Below, one piece after another: positions 7,123 through 14,023 of a DNA stretch of 29,651 nucleotides. The DNA lies in the IMG/VR virus record IMGVR_UViG_3300046733_000124, positions 1 to 29,651 of that record, one strand, 5' to 3'. How positions within the stretch are numbered: the first letter of the stretch is position 1; the number at the start of each line of letters is the position of its first letter. The position numbers were made by a program, and so were the translations under genes. The DNA comes from a virus. The notes under the pieces were generated by a model. That model saw nothing but the letters and a program-made list of their open reading frames with translations. It did not search any database and was not told where the DNA came from.

Positions 7123-8426
7123 GTATTTACGACAAGGCAAGTTTAGTACATATCCCAAGCGGATATAGAAGTGGCACATTATACAATGTACTGCCTAATA
7201 ACGCTGATGGGGATTTCGATTTTTCAAGAGGTTCAACTGGGACACGAGTAAACAAAGACGGACTTATAGAAACCGTAGCAATAGGAGTACCAAGACTTAA
7301 CTACCCTTTATTAGACGGTGTTGTACAGGATTGTCCACATTTACTTTTAGAGCCTAGTAGGACTAATTTGATACCTTATTCAGAAGATTTTTCTAATAGT
7401 GGTTGGACTTTAGATAATACTACTGTTGTAGCAAATAGTGCTGTAAGTCCAGATGGTAGTTTAAATGCTGATAAGATAATTGCTACCGCAATAAATAGTT
7501 CGCACTCTGCATTTATTTCACTTTCATCATCAACATCGTCTGGCACATCTTATTGTTATTCATTTTTTGCTAAAGCCGAAGAATATACAAAGACAGCAAT
7601 ACGAATTGGTGGTGGTGGATATAGTTCTCAACCTATGGCTGTCATTAATCTTTTAAATGGTTCTGTTGTTAGTCAGCAAGGATTTATAAGTCTTTCTGTT
7701 AAAGATTTTAGTAACGGATGGTATAAAATTAATGCAGTTTTTACAGCAACATCATCAGTTGCACCAAACATTCAACCTATTGCAGATGGATTTACTACTA
7801 CATCAGATAATTACACCTACAATGGAGATGGAACAAGTGGAATTTACATTTGGGGCGCACAAATAGAAGAGGACTATCCAACATCCTACATACCAACAAA
7901 CGGAGAAGTAGGTGGTGTAACTCGTTCAGCAGATGCAGCCAATGGCGCAGAAGCAACCTTTAACGATAGTGAAGGGGTTTTGTATGCTGAAATTGCAAAA
8001 GACACCACAAGTGTAGATGGTGGTGTTGCTATAAGTGATAGTAGTTATACCAATAGAGTTTTATTTTACTTTGACATATCAGGTAATATCAGGGCATACG
8101 TTTATTCAAGTGGCGAACAAGCAAATATAATAACAAGCGGATTGGATTATACTCACAATAATAAACTTGCCTTAAAATACTCTGCTACATCTACTAAATT
8201 CTTTGTGAATGGTTTTCAGGTTGGTAGCACAGACACAAGTAGCATTATGCCTGTTGGATTATCAGAATTAGCATTTGATGATGGTGGAGGCGGTTCTGAC
8301 TTCTACGGAAACACAAAACAACTAATGACTTTTAACGAAGCATTAAGCGACACAGAATTGGAAGATTTAACATCTTGGGATAGCTTTAACGAAATGGCAA
8401 CAGAACAACTTTATACAATAGAATAA
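7119..8426 (+). CDS. Tail fibre/receptor-binding protein 1 (lectin-like)
   Basis: 435 aa, first of three tandem paralogues. It has a conserved N-terminal block (about 34-50, FSRGSTGTRVNKDGLIE; about 75-91, LLLEPSRTNLIPYSEDF), a variable central beta domain, a conserved junction at about 254-273 (TSYIPTNGEVGGVTRSAD), and a C-terminal concanavalin/LamG-like domain (about 285-415) ending with the signature FYGNTKQLMTFNEALSDTEL. LamG-type folds bind carbohydrates, so a role in receptor recognition at the cell surface is likely. It overlaps its neighbours by 4 and 1 bases. Confidence 0.75.
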   Translation: MSIYDKASLVHIPSGYRSGTLYNVLPNNADGDFDFSRGSTGTRVNKDGLIETVAIGVPRLNYPLLDGVVQDCPHLLLEPSRTNLIPYSEDFSNSGWTLDNTTVVANSAVSPDGSLNADKIIATAINSSHSAFISLSSSTSSGTSYCYSFFAKAEEYTKTAIRIGGGGYSSQPMAVINLLNGSVVSQQGFISLSVKDFSNGWYKINAVFTATSSVAPNIQPIADGFTTTSDNYTYNGDGTSGIYIWGAQIEEDYPTSYIPTNGEVGGVTRSADAANGAEATFNDSEGVLYAEIAKDTTSVDGGVAISDSSYTNRVLFYFDISGNIRAYVYSSGEQANIITSGLDYTHNNKLALKYSATSTKFFVNGFQVGSTDTSSIMPVGLSELAFDDGGGGSDFYGNTKQLMTFNEALSDTELEDLTSWDSFNEMATEQLYTIE

Positions 8427-9682
8427 TGGCAAAGACATTTAACTACGGAGCAGGTATATGGGCAACCAAGACAGGTTCGTCTATGGCGTATAACGACCAA
8501 AACGATAACTATAAACCGACACCTTTCAGCGTAACAAGGGATAGTATTGCCACAAGGGTAAACAAACAAGGGTTAATAGAAGTCGTAGGACAGGATAAAT
8601 TAAGAATTGACTACACAGACAGTTCAAATGGTGTTGCGCTTTTAGAACCGAGTAGGACTAACAGTTTACTACAATCCAATCAATTCGATACTACTTGGAC
8701 AACATCAAATGCAACTGTAACAAGTGGTCAGACAGGTGTTGGTGGAAGTACAGATGCTTGGCTTCTTACCGCATCGAGTACATCTAATTGTCGAATAAAT
8801 CAAAATGTTTCAGGTTCAGGAGTTCAATACATAAGCATATATGCAAAAGCAAATACATCTAATTTTTTAGCAATAAATACTATTGTTAGTGGCACTAATG
8901 CACTTGCTTATTTTGATTTATCAAAAGGAATTGTGGGCGATACAAATTCAGGAGTAATTGATGCTAATATTAAAAATGTTGGCGAAGGGTGGTATAGATG
9001 TTCTTTTACTTATAATGATACAAATACTCAAATAAGATTTCTTGTTGTTGATGCTAACGGTTCTATTGATGTTACATCTGGTAATTCTATTTACATACAA
9101 TATTCACAGCTTGAAGTAGGAAGCTATGCCACAAGTTACATTCCCACTTCAGGACAATCTGGGGGTGTTACAAGAGCAGCAGACGTAGCTAACGGAGCAG
9201 GAAACGAGCAGGTATTTAATGACAGCGAAGGAGTGTTGTTTGCTAACATAGCAGCTTTGGCTGATTACTTAACTTTTAGTGTTTTATCTATAAGTGATGG
9301 TGGAGTAACAAATAACGTTGGTTTTGGATATAGAACATCTTCAAATGTGATTTATACCTTTGTTGGTTCGTCTATAAATTCTTCTACAAGCGTAACAGTA
9401 AGCGATATAACGCTACAAAATAAAGTAGCTGTTAAATATAAAAGCGGTTTATTTGCTATGTGGATTAACGGATTTGAAGTTTACACATCTCCGACATCTT
9501 TTACAATAAGCGGTATTTCTCAACTATCACTTGATAATGGCGCAGGGGCAGCTGACTTCTACGGAAAAACAAAAGAAATTGGCTACTACGATGCGGTTTT
9601 AACAGATGCCGAACTTGAAGCACTAACAAGCTACACATCATTTACAAATATGGCTAACGAATTAAATTTAACAATTAAGTAA
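8426..9682 (+). CDS. Tail fibre/receptor-binding protein 2 (lectin-like)
   Basis: 418 aa, second paralogue. The N-terminus (MAKTFNYGAGIWATKTGSSM) differs from copy 1 and matches copy 3. It shares TRVNKQGLIEVVG, LLEPSRTNSLLQSNQF, the junction TSYIPTSGQSGGVTRAAD and a C-terminal LamG-like domain with FYGKTKEIGYYDAVLTDAEL. The central segment (about 85-225) is unlike copies 1 and 3. It is joined by TAATG one-base overlaps on both sides. Likely a surface-glycan-binding module; whether all three proteins are in one virion is unknown. Confidence 0.75.
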   Translation: MAKTFNYGAGIWATKTGSSMAYNDQNDNYKPTPFSVTRDSIATRVNKQGLIEVVGQDKLRIDYTDSSNGVALLEPSRTNSLLQSNQFDTTWTTSNATVTSGQTGVGGSTDAWLLTASSTSNCRINQNVSGSGVQYISIYAKANTSNFLAINTIVSGTNALAYFDLSKGIVGDTNSGVIDANIKNVGEGWYRCSFTYNDTNTQIRFLVVDANGSIDVTSGNSIYIQYSQLEVGSYATSYIPTSGQSGGVTRAADVANGAGNEQVFNDSEGVLFANIAALADYLTFSVLSISDGGVTNNVGFGYRTSSNVIYTFVGSSINSSTSVTVSDITLQNKVAVKYKSGLFAMWINGFEVYTSPTSFTISGISQLSLDNGAGAADFYGKTKEIGYYDAVLTDAELEALTSYTSFTNMANELNLTIK

Positions 9683-10875
9683 TGAGCAAGACATTTCAGT
9701 TTGGTAACGGAGAATGGGCAGTAGGAAAAGAAACTGCTCTTGCCTATAATGACGAGAACGGTAATTTTAAGCCACTACCTTTTACTTTTGACAGGGCATC
9801 AACAGCAACTGTTGTAAACAAAGATGGTTTAATAGAAACAGTAGGCACAGAAGAGCCACGTATTGACTTTTTTAACAACACTAATGGGCATTTGTTATTA
9901 GAGCCGAGTAGAACGAATAGCTTACCATATTCAAATGATTTCACAAACGCACGTTGGACTTCGGTATCAAGTGGCACAGGAAGTGCAGCAACAGTAACAG
10001 GAAATTATGCAATTTCGCCTGATGGTAGTCAAAACGCATCAAGATTACAAATAAGCAAAGGAAGTGGTACTACTTCAAGTGATTTTTCTGCTTTTCAGGA
10101 CACTTTTTCTAATATATCTACTGCAAGTTCATCTATATGGATAAAAAGTAACGACAGTAATACTTATAGTGTTGCGTTAAGGTCAAGTAATTATATAGTT
10201 TGTAGTGTAACACCTGAATGGCAAAGATTTGAATTAAACAACGAAATTAATATCGTTATTTTTCAATTAATTTTAAGGGGTGGCTATGGAACTTCTGATA
10301 GTGCTGATATTTTAATTTATGGCTCACAAGCTGAAAATGGAAGCTACGCCACTTCGTATATACCAACATCAGGACAATCTGGGGGTGTAACAAGGAGTGC
10401 GGATGTTTGTAATAATGCAGGTAACTCAAATGTATTTAATGATAGTGAGGGTGTATTGTATGCTAATATACAAGGTTTATCTGACGGAGATGACCCAACA
10501 GGATATATTTCATTAAGTGATGGTTCTTTTACAAACGCATTAATGATACAATACAGAAGCACTGGCGAATTAAGATTATATAATGGTGGCACTTCTACTG
10601 CTCAAATGATATATAGAGATGCTTCTGCTGACCTTACTGAAAATATCAATTTAGCCATACAATATGGCACGAGCGCAAGTGATTATAAAGTTTATATAAA
10701 TGGAGTTAGTAAAACAATAGAGGGTTCATTTATAGCAACATCTATGAGTGGTTTAGATGAATTTCAGTTTGCTTATCCTGTTAGTTCTGCAAACCCATTT
10801 TTAGGAAAAGTAAAAGACATAAAAGTTTATAACACAGCATTAAGCGATAGCGAATTACAAGCATTAACAAGTTAA
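9682..10875 (+). CDS. Tail fibre/receptor-binding protein 3 (lectin-like)
   Basis: 397 aa, third paralogue. The N-terminus MSKTFQFGNGEWAVGKETAL aligns with copy 2 and the LLLEPSRTNSLPYSNDF block with copies 1 and 2; the C-terminal LamG-like part ends NPFLGKVKDIKVYNTALSDS. It stops at ALTS and lacks the last 16-17 residues (SFxxMAxxx type) present in copies 1 and 2, so it is slightly truncated. The next bases hold a remnant reading frame and a homing endonuclease gene. A 20-base stretch around the junction is identical to copy 2 (9149-9168 and 10369-10388). Confidence 0.75.
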   Translation: MSKTFQFGNGEWAVGKETALAYNDENGNFKPLPFTFDRASTATVVNKDGLIETVGTEEPRIDFFNNTNGHLLLEPSRTNSLPYSNDFTNARWTSVSSGTGSAATVTGNYAISPDGSQNASRLQISKGSGTTSSDFSAFQDTFSNISTASSSIWIKSNDSNTYSVALRSSNYIVCSVTPEWQRFELNNEINIVIFQLILRGGYGTSDSADILIYGSQAENGSYATSYIPTSGQSGGVTRSADVCNNAGNSNVFNDSEGVLYANIQGLSDGDDPTGYISLSDGSFTNALMIQYRSTGELRLYNGGTSTAQMIYRDASADLTENINLAIQYGTSASDYKVYINGVSKTIEGSFIATSMSGLDEFQFAYPVSSANPFLGKVKDIKVYNTALSDSELQALTS

Positions 10876-10884
10876 TTTAATACA

Positions 10885-10908
10885 ATGAAATATATATTTA
10901 AGAAGTAG
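10885..10908 (+). pseudogene. Seven-codon remnant of the start of the gene at 11503
   Basis: ATG to TAG encoding MKYIFKK. The gene at 11503 begins MSKYIFKKYEYP, so KYIFKK occurs on both sides of the intervening GIY-YIG endonuclease gene. Five of the six shared codons differ at the third base while the amino acids are the same. The simplest explanation is that the endonuclease cassette entered at the 5' end of the gene and supplied a new, divergent start. Chance reuse of a short Lys-rich start cannot be excluded. Confidence 0.55.
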
Positions 10909-10909
10909 T

Positions 10910-11506
10910 ATGTTTTACGTTTATCTACATAAAAAACCAAATGGTCAGATATTCTATGTCGGAAAAGGCAAGGGATATAGAGCAACTCAAAAATGGAGTA
11001 GAAATCCCCATTGGAGAAGAGTGGTAGATAAATATGGTTATAACGTTACTATCTTTAAGGATAATATGACAGAGCAAGAAGCGTTAAATTTGGAAATAGA
11101 ACTTATAGAAGCTATTGGGTTAGATAACCTTACCAATTTAACTGTTGGTGGAGACGGCACTTCAGGGTTTAAACACAAAGCTGAAACCAAGCGCAAAATA
11201 GGTTTAGCTAATAGCGGAAGTTCGTCTTGGTCGAAAGGCAAGAAGTTTAGTGAAGAGCATAAGAAAAAAATATCAGATGCTCATAAGGGAAAAATAAAAT
11301 CATTAGAACACAGAGAAAAATTAGCAAAGGCATTAACAGGATTGACAGGTAAAAATTCAAGGAGAGGTAAACCCGTTTATTGCGGTATATTAAACAAGGA
11401 GTTTTACACGTTAAAAGAATGCTCTGAAGAATTAGGAATAGCATACGTAACAGCATTAAAAAATATAAAAAATAGTAACAATAAATATAAAATCAATTAC
11501 TTATGA
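10910..11506 (+). CDS. GIY-YIG homing endonuclease with NUMOD repeats
   Basis: 198 aa, free-standing endonuclease that would cut a specific site in related phages and spread its own gene. The N-terminal GIY-YIG domain (1 to about 80) shows FYVYLHKKPNGQIFYVGKGK with Tyr5, Tyr16 and the VGKG turn, plus Glu62 in ALNLEIELIEAIG as the likely metal ligand. It is followed by three NUMOD3-type DNA-binding repeats (about 88-103, 113-127, 132-146; consensus xxEhxxKixxxhkG) and a NUMOD1-like segment (EFYTLKECSEELGIA). It overlaps the next gene by 4 bases. A mobile intruder in the structural operon. Confidence 0.92.
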   Translation: MFYVYLHKKPNGQIFYVGKGKGYRATQKWSRNPHWRRVVDKYGYNVTIFKDNMTEQEALNLEIELIEAIGLDNLTNLTVGGDGTSGFKHKAETKRKIGLANSGSSSWSKGKKFSEEHKKKISDAHKGKIKSLEHREKLAKALTGLTGKNSRRGKPVYCGILNKEFYTLKECSEELGIAYVTALKNIKNSNNKYKINYL

Positions 11507-11907
11507 GCAAATACATTTTCAAAAAATATGAATATCCATCTCAAGATTTGGCAGAAACAAGAATAGCTGCTTTACCACATACAGAAGATGAGGAAGGCAA
11601 CGAACACCCTTCGCACAGCCATACGGTTGTTAAGCTAGGAAACGTAGTAGTAGAACAAGGTACTTATGACGAAGAAGGCGAAGAACTAACTGCGCCTGTA
11701 CTTGCTGACAAGTATTCTGTTGATGTACTATGGAAAGCTTCAGAGATTACAGAAGAAACAGAAGCTGCTGTACTTGATGAAGAAGGTAACGTAATTACTC
11801 CTGCGGTAACAGAGATTGACTACCCTTACGGTTGGGTGTCTAAAGAAATAGAAATAGAAGAAGGTAACGGCGTCCACACTTTCGCAGGTTGGTCTTATAG
11901 TAACTAG
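11503..11907 (+). CDS. Small acidic protein after the fibres (unknown)
   Basis: 134 aa, acidic, mainly beta. Recognisable pieces are HSHTVVKLGNVVVEQGTYDE, ADKYSVDVLWKA, and a C-terminal GVHTFAGWSYSN. The HxxVKLGxxx...KYxVDVLW...GVHxFxG pattern is familiar from small proteins between fibre and lysis genes in Flavobacteriia phages; no function is assigned. Its first codons appear to have been replaced when the upstream endonuclease gene inserted (compare 10885-10908). A virion accessory or fibre-associated role is possible from position only. Confidence 0.65.
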   Translation: MSKYIFKKYEYPSQDLAETRIAALPHTEDEEGNEHPSHSHTVVKLGNVVVEQGTYDEEGEELTAPVLADKYSVDVLWKASEITEETEAAVLDEEGNVITPAVTEIDYPYGWVSKEIEIEEGNGVHTFAGWSYSN

Positions 11908-11909
11908 TT

Positions 11910-12065
11910 ATGGACTTAAACTCGTTTAAACTTTACGCAATCAACTTATCAGCTATTACAGTTAGTACAATGGATATATTAGAAGATAGTCTAAAGATAC
12001 TTTTATTGTTGGTTACTATTGGCTACACAGCCCAAAAGTGGTACGAGTTAAAAAAGAAGAAATAA
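11910..12065 (+). CDS. Small membrane protein, holin-like (51 aa)
   Basis: 51 aa with one predicted membrane span at about 26-41 (SLKILLLLVTIGYTAQ) and a highly basic C-terminus (KWYELKKKK). It starts 2 bases after the preceding stop and ends in a TAATG overlap with the tiny Cys-rich frame, then the endolysin. A single-span protein with a charged tail directly before an endolysin is a usual holin or pinholin position. The holin call is inferred; a second candidate lies at 12580. Confidence 0.65.
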   Translation: MDLNSFKLYAINLSAITVSTMDILEDSLKILLLLVTIGYTAQKWYELKKKK

Positions 12066-12100
12066 TGTGTGATATTTGTATGCATTGCGGTTTATGTTAA
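12065..12100 (+). CDS. Possible 11-residue CxxCxxCxxC peptide
   Basis: ATG to TAA encoding MCDICMHCGLC. Cysteines are at positions 2, 5, 8 and 11, a perfectly regular CxxCxxCxxC. The start overlaps the preceding stop (TAATG) and the stop overlaps the endolysin start (ATGTTAA), so it exactly bridges two genes. It may be a metal- or Fe-S-binding micropeptide, or a leader that relays ribosomes to the endolysin. No proof of translation. Confidence 0.4.
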   Translation: MCDICMHCGLC

Positions 12101-12450
12101 AATACTTTAATTATAGCGAGTTTGACAGCCCTGATGTTCAAGGTAGTGGTCAGCTAATGGATAAGACCTTGCTTGAGATGCTAGACGAAGTGAGAGATAA
12201 GTTTGACAAACCCATACACATTAATAGTGGATTTAGAACACCTGCACACAATGAAAAAGTAGGAGGAGCAGAAACAAGCAGCCATCTCAAAGGACTTGCA
12301 GTAGACATAGCTTGTAACAAAAGCCAAGACAGATTTGATTTAATTAACTGCCTTTTAGACGTAGGGTTTAGCAGGATAGGAGTTGCAAATACTTTTATAC
12401 ACGCTGATATAGACCCTGACAAGACACAAGGTGTAATTTGGACATATTGA
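12094..12450 (+). CDS. Endolysin, peptidase M15 type (D-Ala-D-Ala carboxypeptidase family)
   Basis: 118 aa from the ATG at 12094; this start gives the family N-terminus MLKYFNYSEFDSPD, whereas a TTG start upstream would add six residues of poor fit. Zinc ligands are visible: His64 and Asp71 in SSHLKGLAVDI and His103 in FIHADID; the SGFRTPAHN motif at 45-53 is also typical. The enzyme would cut peptide cross-links in peptidoglycan at the end of infection. There is no signal peptide, so it depends on a holin. It is flanked by two membrane proteins, making a compact lysis cassette. Confidence 0.9.
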   Translation: MLKYFNYSEFDSPDVQGSGQLMDKTLLEMLDEVRDKFDKPIHINSGFRTPAHNEKVGGAETSSHLKGLAVDIACNKSQDRFDLINCLLDVGFSRIGVANTFIHADIDPDKTQGVIWTY

Positions 12451-12596
12451 GCATAGCAATCATATCTTTATTCCCTACTTCGTTTATATTTGGTATATCT
12501 TACTATCCTAAAAATGAAGACTACCCATTTAATGAACTAAACATATATTTGTTTTTTATGCAGTTACAATTTAGAACTTATGAGCAAACCATTTAA
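12447..12596 (+). CDS. Small hydrophobic protein with TTG start (49 aa)
   Basis: TTG at 12447 overlaps the endolysin stop (TTGA). It encodes 49 aa: a hydrophobic N-terminus (SIAIISLFPTSFIFGISYY) and a second hydrophobic stretch, NELNIYLFFMQLQFRTYEQ. The pattern resembles short membrane proteins often found after endolysins in Bacteroidota phages. Another TTG three codons upstream is possible. It overlaps the start of the next gene by 17 bases. Likely membrane-associated and part of the lysis block; precise role unknown. Confidence 0.55.
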   Translation: MSIAIISLFPTSFIFGISYYPKNEDYPFNELNIYLFFMQLQFRTYEQTI

Positions 12597-13023
12597 AGAT
12601 ACTAAAGTAGGTAAGTTTCTAATAGGCGAGAAAGGTCTGTTTAAGAATTTAGCCAATACATTGCCTGACAAGGGCTTTTTAGGTGTTTTAAAGAACTTAA
12701 TAGCTAAAGACAATAGTTTATCCCCATTTGAAAAAGAAAAGGCGTTAGAACTGCTTAAAATGGATATACTAGAAATGGAGCAGGTTACTGAAAGATGGAA
12801 TAGTGATATGACTTCTGACAGTTGGTTATCCAAAAACACAAGACCATTAACACTACTTTACTTAACATTTATGACTACTTTGTTTGTTATTTTAGATAGT
12901 AGCGATAGCCCTTTTAAAGTAGGTAGTGAATGGGTAGAACTTCTTAAAACACTTCTTGTTACTGTTTATGTTGCATATTTTGGTAGCAGAGGTTTTGAAA
13001 AATACAATAAAATTCGTAAGTAA
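12580..13023 (+). CDS. Putative holin, two or more membrane spans
   Basis: 147 aa. The N-terminal half (1-85) is soluble and charged and includes the block QVTERWNSDMTSDSWLSKNT (about 69-87). The second half has two membrane spans, about 88-105 (RPLTLLYLTFMTTLFVIL) and about 119-136 (VELLKTLLVTVYVAYFGS), ending FEKYNKIRK. The RWxSDMxSDSWLSKNxRP signature before the spans is typical of putative holins of the 3TM/GTA type in this host group. It would permeabilise the inner membrane so the M15 endolysin can reach peptidoglycan. Last gene of the late block. Confidence 0.7.
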   Translation: MSKPFKDTKVGKFLIGEKGLFKNLANTLPDKGFLGVLKNLIAKDNSLSPFEKEKALELLKMDILEMEQVTERWNSDMTSDSWLSKNTRPLTLLYLTFMTTLFVILDSSDSPFKVGSEWVELLKTLLVTVYVAYFGSRGFEKYNKIRK

Positions 13024-13220
13024 TATATATATATATATAACTATATATAGCTATATATGATATTGATATATAGTATTAACAAGTATATAACATATAACTA
13101 CTATATAACATCTACTATATATAGCATATAACTATAAATAAAAACTACTATATAGCAGTTAGTATATATGTGTTAAAAACTATATTTTTAGATGTTTAGA
13201 AGTAGGCTTATCTTTGGCAT
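13024..13220. other. AT-rich intergenic region with repeated TATATAG words, candidate origin
   Basis: This 197-bp stretch without a gene separates the late and early halves. It is almost only A and T, with (TA)n at 13024-13037 and many CTATATA/TATATAG words. Three related direct repeats are seen: 13097-13110 ACTACTATATAACA, 13111-13126 TCTACTATATATAGCA and 13144-13157 ACTACTATATAGCA. No clear terminator hairpin with GC pairs is present. Such a region fits a DNA-unwinding element with iterons or operator sites, next to the replication genes. Function is inferred. Confidence 0.5.
13209..13216 (+). promoter_or_regulatory. Host-like -7 box TATCTTTG, nearly abutting a start codon
   Basis: TATCTTTG matches the Bacteroidota -7 consensus TAnnTTTG. 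Only GCAT separates it from the ATG at 13221, so transcription would start at about the ATG. The context TTTGGCATATGA is repeated exactly at 13884-13895. No clear TTG at -33 is visible. Confidence 0.55.
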
Positions 13221-13433
13221 ATGATAGAAAACATATTAGCAGAACAAACAACAGACAATCAGAAGATAGACAAGCTACTAGAATTAGATTGCAACCTATA
13301 TACAAATCTTGGGAGCGATAGTACAAAGACCGAGAAGCAAGAAGTAAAGCGTATGTCAAGAAAAATATATAAAGCAATACAGGGTATCAATGAACCTATT
13401 GGTAAGTCTTTATTACAAGCTATGGATAAATGA
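13221..13433 (+). CDS. Conserved small early protein (70 aa)
   Basis: 70 aa, helical and charged: EQTTDNQKIDKLLELDCNLY, then LGSDSTKTEKQEVKRMSRKI. I recognise the DxQKIxKLLELDCNLYTNLGSDST pattern as common in Flavobacteriia phages near replication genes, without assigned function. It is the first gene of the early half, immediately downstream of a TAnnTTTG box and probably leaderless, which suggests very early expression. It overlaps the next gene by 4 bases. Confidence 0.7.
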   Translation: MIENILAEQTTDNQKIDKLLELDCNLYTNLGSDSTKTEKQEVKRMSRKIYKAIQGINEPIGKSLLQAMDK

Positions 13434-13792
13434 CTAGAAGCAAAATAGTTAAGAAGCTAGATAGTGTGTTCAGCCTATACATCCGCAATAGATATGCAAA
13501 CAATGGCAAAGCTGAATGTTTCACTTGTGGTAAGATAGATGACGTAAGTAGATTACACGCAGGACACTTTATGAGCCGTAAACACTATGCAACTAGATGG
13601 GATGAGGTAAACGTACAGGTACAATGTCCTAAATGCAATTTATTTGGTCAAGGAGAACAGTACACCTTTGGGCTTAATTTGGACAAAGAGTATGGAGAAG
13701 GCACAGCAGAAAAGTTACAACAAAAAGCTAGAGGTTTAGTTAAATTGTCAAATGATGACCTAAATGAGTTGATTGAAAAGTTTAAAGTATAA
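13430..13792 (+). CDS. ninG: NinG/Rap-type recombination nuclease
   Basis: 120 aa, related to lambda NinG (Rap), a structure-specific nuclease acting on recombination intermediates. Seen: CFTCGK with Cys30 and Cys33, the core LHAGHFMSR (His43, His46), and QCPKCN with Cys66, Cys69 and Asn70, together an HNH-like zinc site. The FGLNLDKEYGEGTAEKL part matches the family's C-terminal half. The protein is shorter than lambda NinG, as is usual in Bacteroidota phages. It ends the first early unit, with a hairpin and a terminator downstream. Confidence 0.85.
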   Translation: MTRSKIVKKLDSVFSLYIRNRYANNGKAECFTCGKIDDVSRLHAGHFMSRKHYATRWDEVNVQVQCPKCNLFGQGEQYTFGLNLDKEYGEGTAEKLQQKARGLVKLSNDDLNELIEKFKV

Positions 13793-13809
13793 CCTGCGCT
13801 TGTAGGTTA
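13790..13809 (+). other. Small hairpin after ninG
   Basis: TAACCT pairs with AGGTTA across an 8-base loop, starting at the stop codon of ninG. No T run follows, so it is not a terminator by itself; it could protect the 3' end or pause RNA polymerase before the real terminator at 13830. Confidence 0.4.
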
Positions 13810-13829
13810 GTTTCTCTATATGTTTGTTC

Positions 13830-13865
13830 AAAAAGGGGTTGGTTTTATTACTGACCCTTTTTTAT
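13830..13865 (+). terminator. Intrinsic terminator between ninG and the second early unit
   Basis: AAAAAGGG (13830-13837) pairs with CCCTTTTT (13855-13862) across an 17-base loop, and the 3' arm merges into a T run. It separates the short 13221-13792 unit from the long replication unit that starts at 13892. Confidence 0.75.
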
Positions 13866-13879
13866 TAAAATATTTTTTG

Positions 13880-13887
13880 TAGCTTTG
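13880..13887 (+). promoter_or_regulatory. Host-like -7 box TAGCTTTG, nearly abutting a start codon
   Basis: TAGCTTTG fits TAnnTTTG and is followed by GCAT and the ATG at 13892, the same 12-base context TTTGGCATATGA as at 13213-13224. It lies just after a terminator, where a promoter is needed, and would drive the whole replication operon with little or no leader. Confidence 0.6.
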
Positions 13888-13891
13888 GCAT

Positions 13892-14023
13892 ATGACATAT
13901 AATGAGGATTTATTACGGCTGCGAGAAGCAGAAGCCGAAGCACTTCGAAAAAAAGTAGAGGAGCTTGAAGCAAAAATAGAGATACTTACACAACAAATAA
14001 TGACAAATGAAATATACGAGTAA
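13892..14023 (+). CDS. Short coiled-coil protein (43 aa)
   Basis: 43 aa: MTYNEDLLRLREAEAEALRK, then a heptad pattern (VEELEAKIEILTQQI), so almost one continuous coiled coil. It is the first frame after the promoter box at 13880 and overlaps the next gene by 17 bases. No domain beyond the coil is seen; it may be an oligomerising accessory factor for the replication proteins that follow. Translation is likely given the promoter placement. Confidence 0.6.
   Translation: MTYNEDLLRLREAEAEALRKKVEELEAKIEILTQQIMTNEIYE

Noticed and set aside
12076-12093. TTG start for the endolysin at 12076
   Set aside because: The added six residues do not fit the family start, whereas ATG at 12094 gives MLKYFNYSEF and overlaps the preceding tiny frame neatly.
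12827-12836. Possible DnaA box (TTATCCAAAA)
   Set aside because: Single degenerate match inside a gene, not clustered with others.
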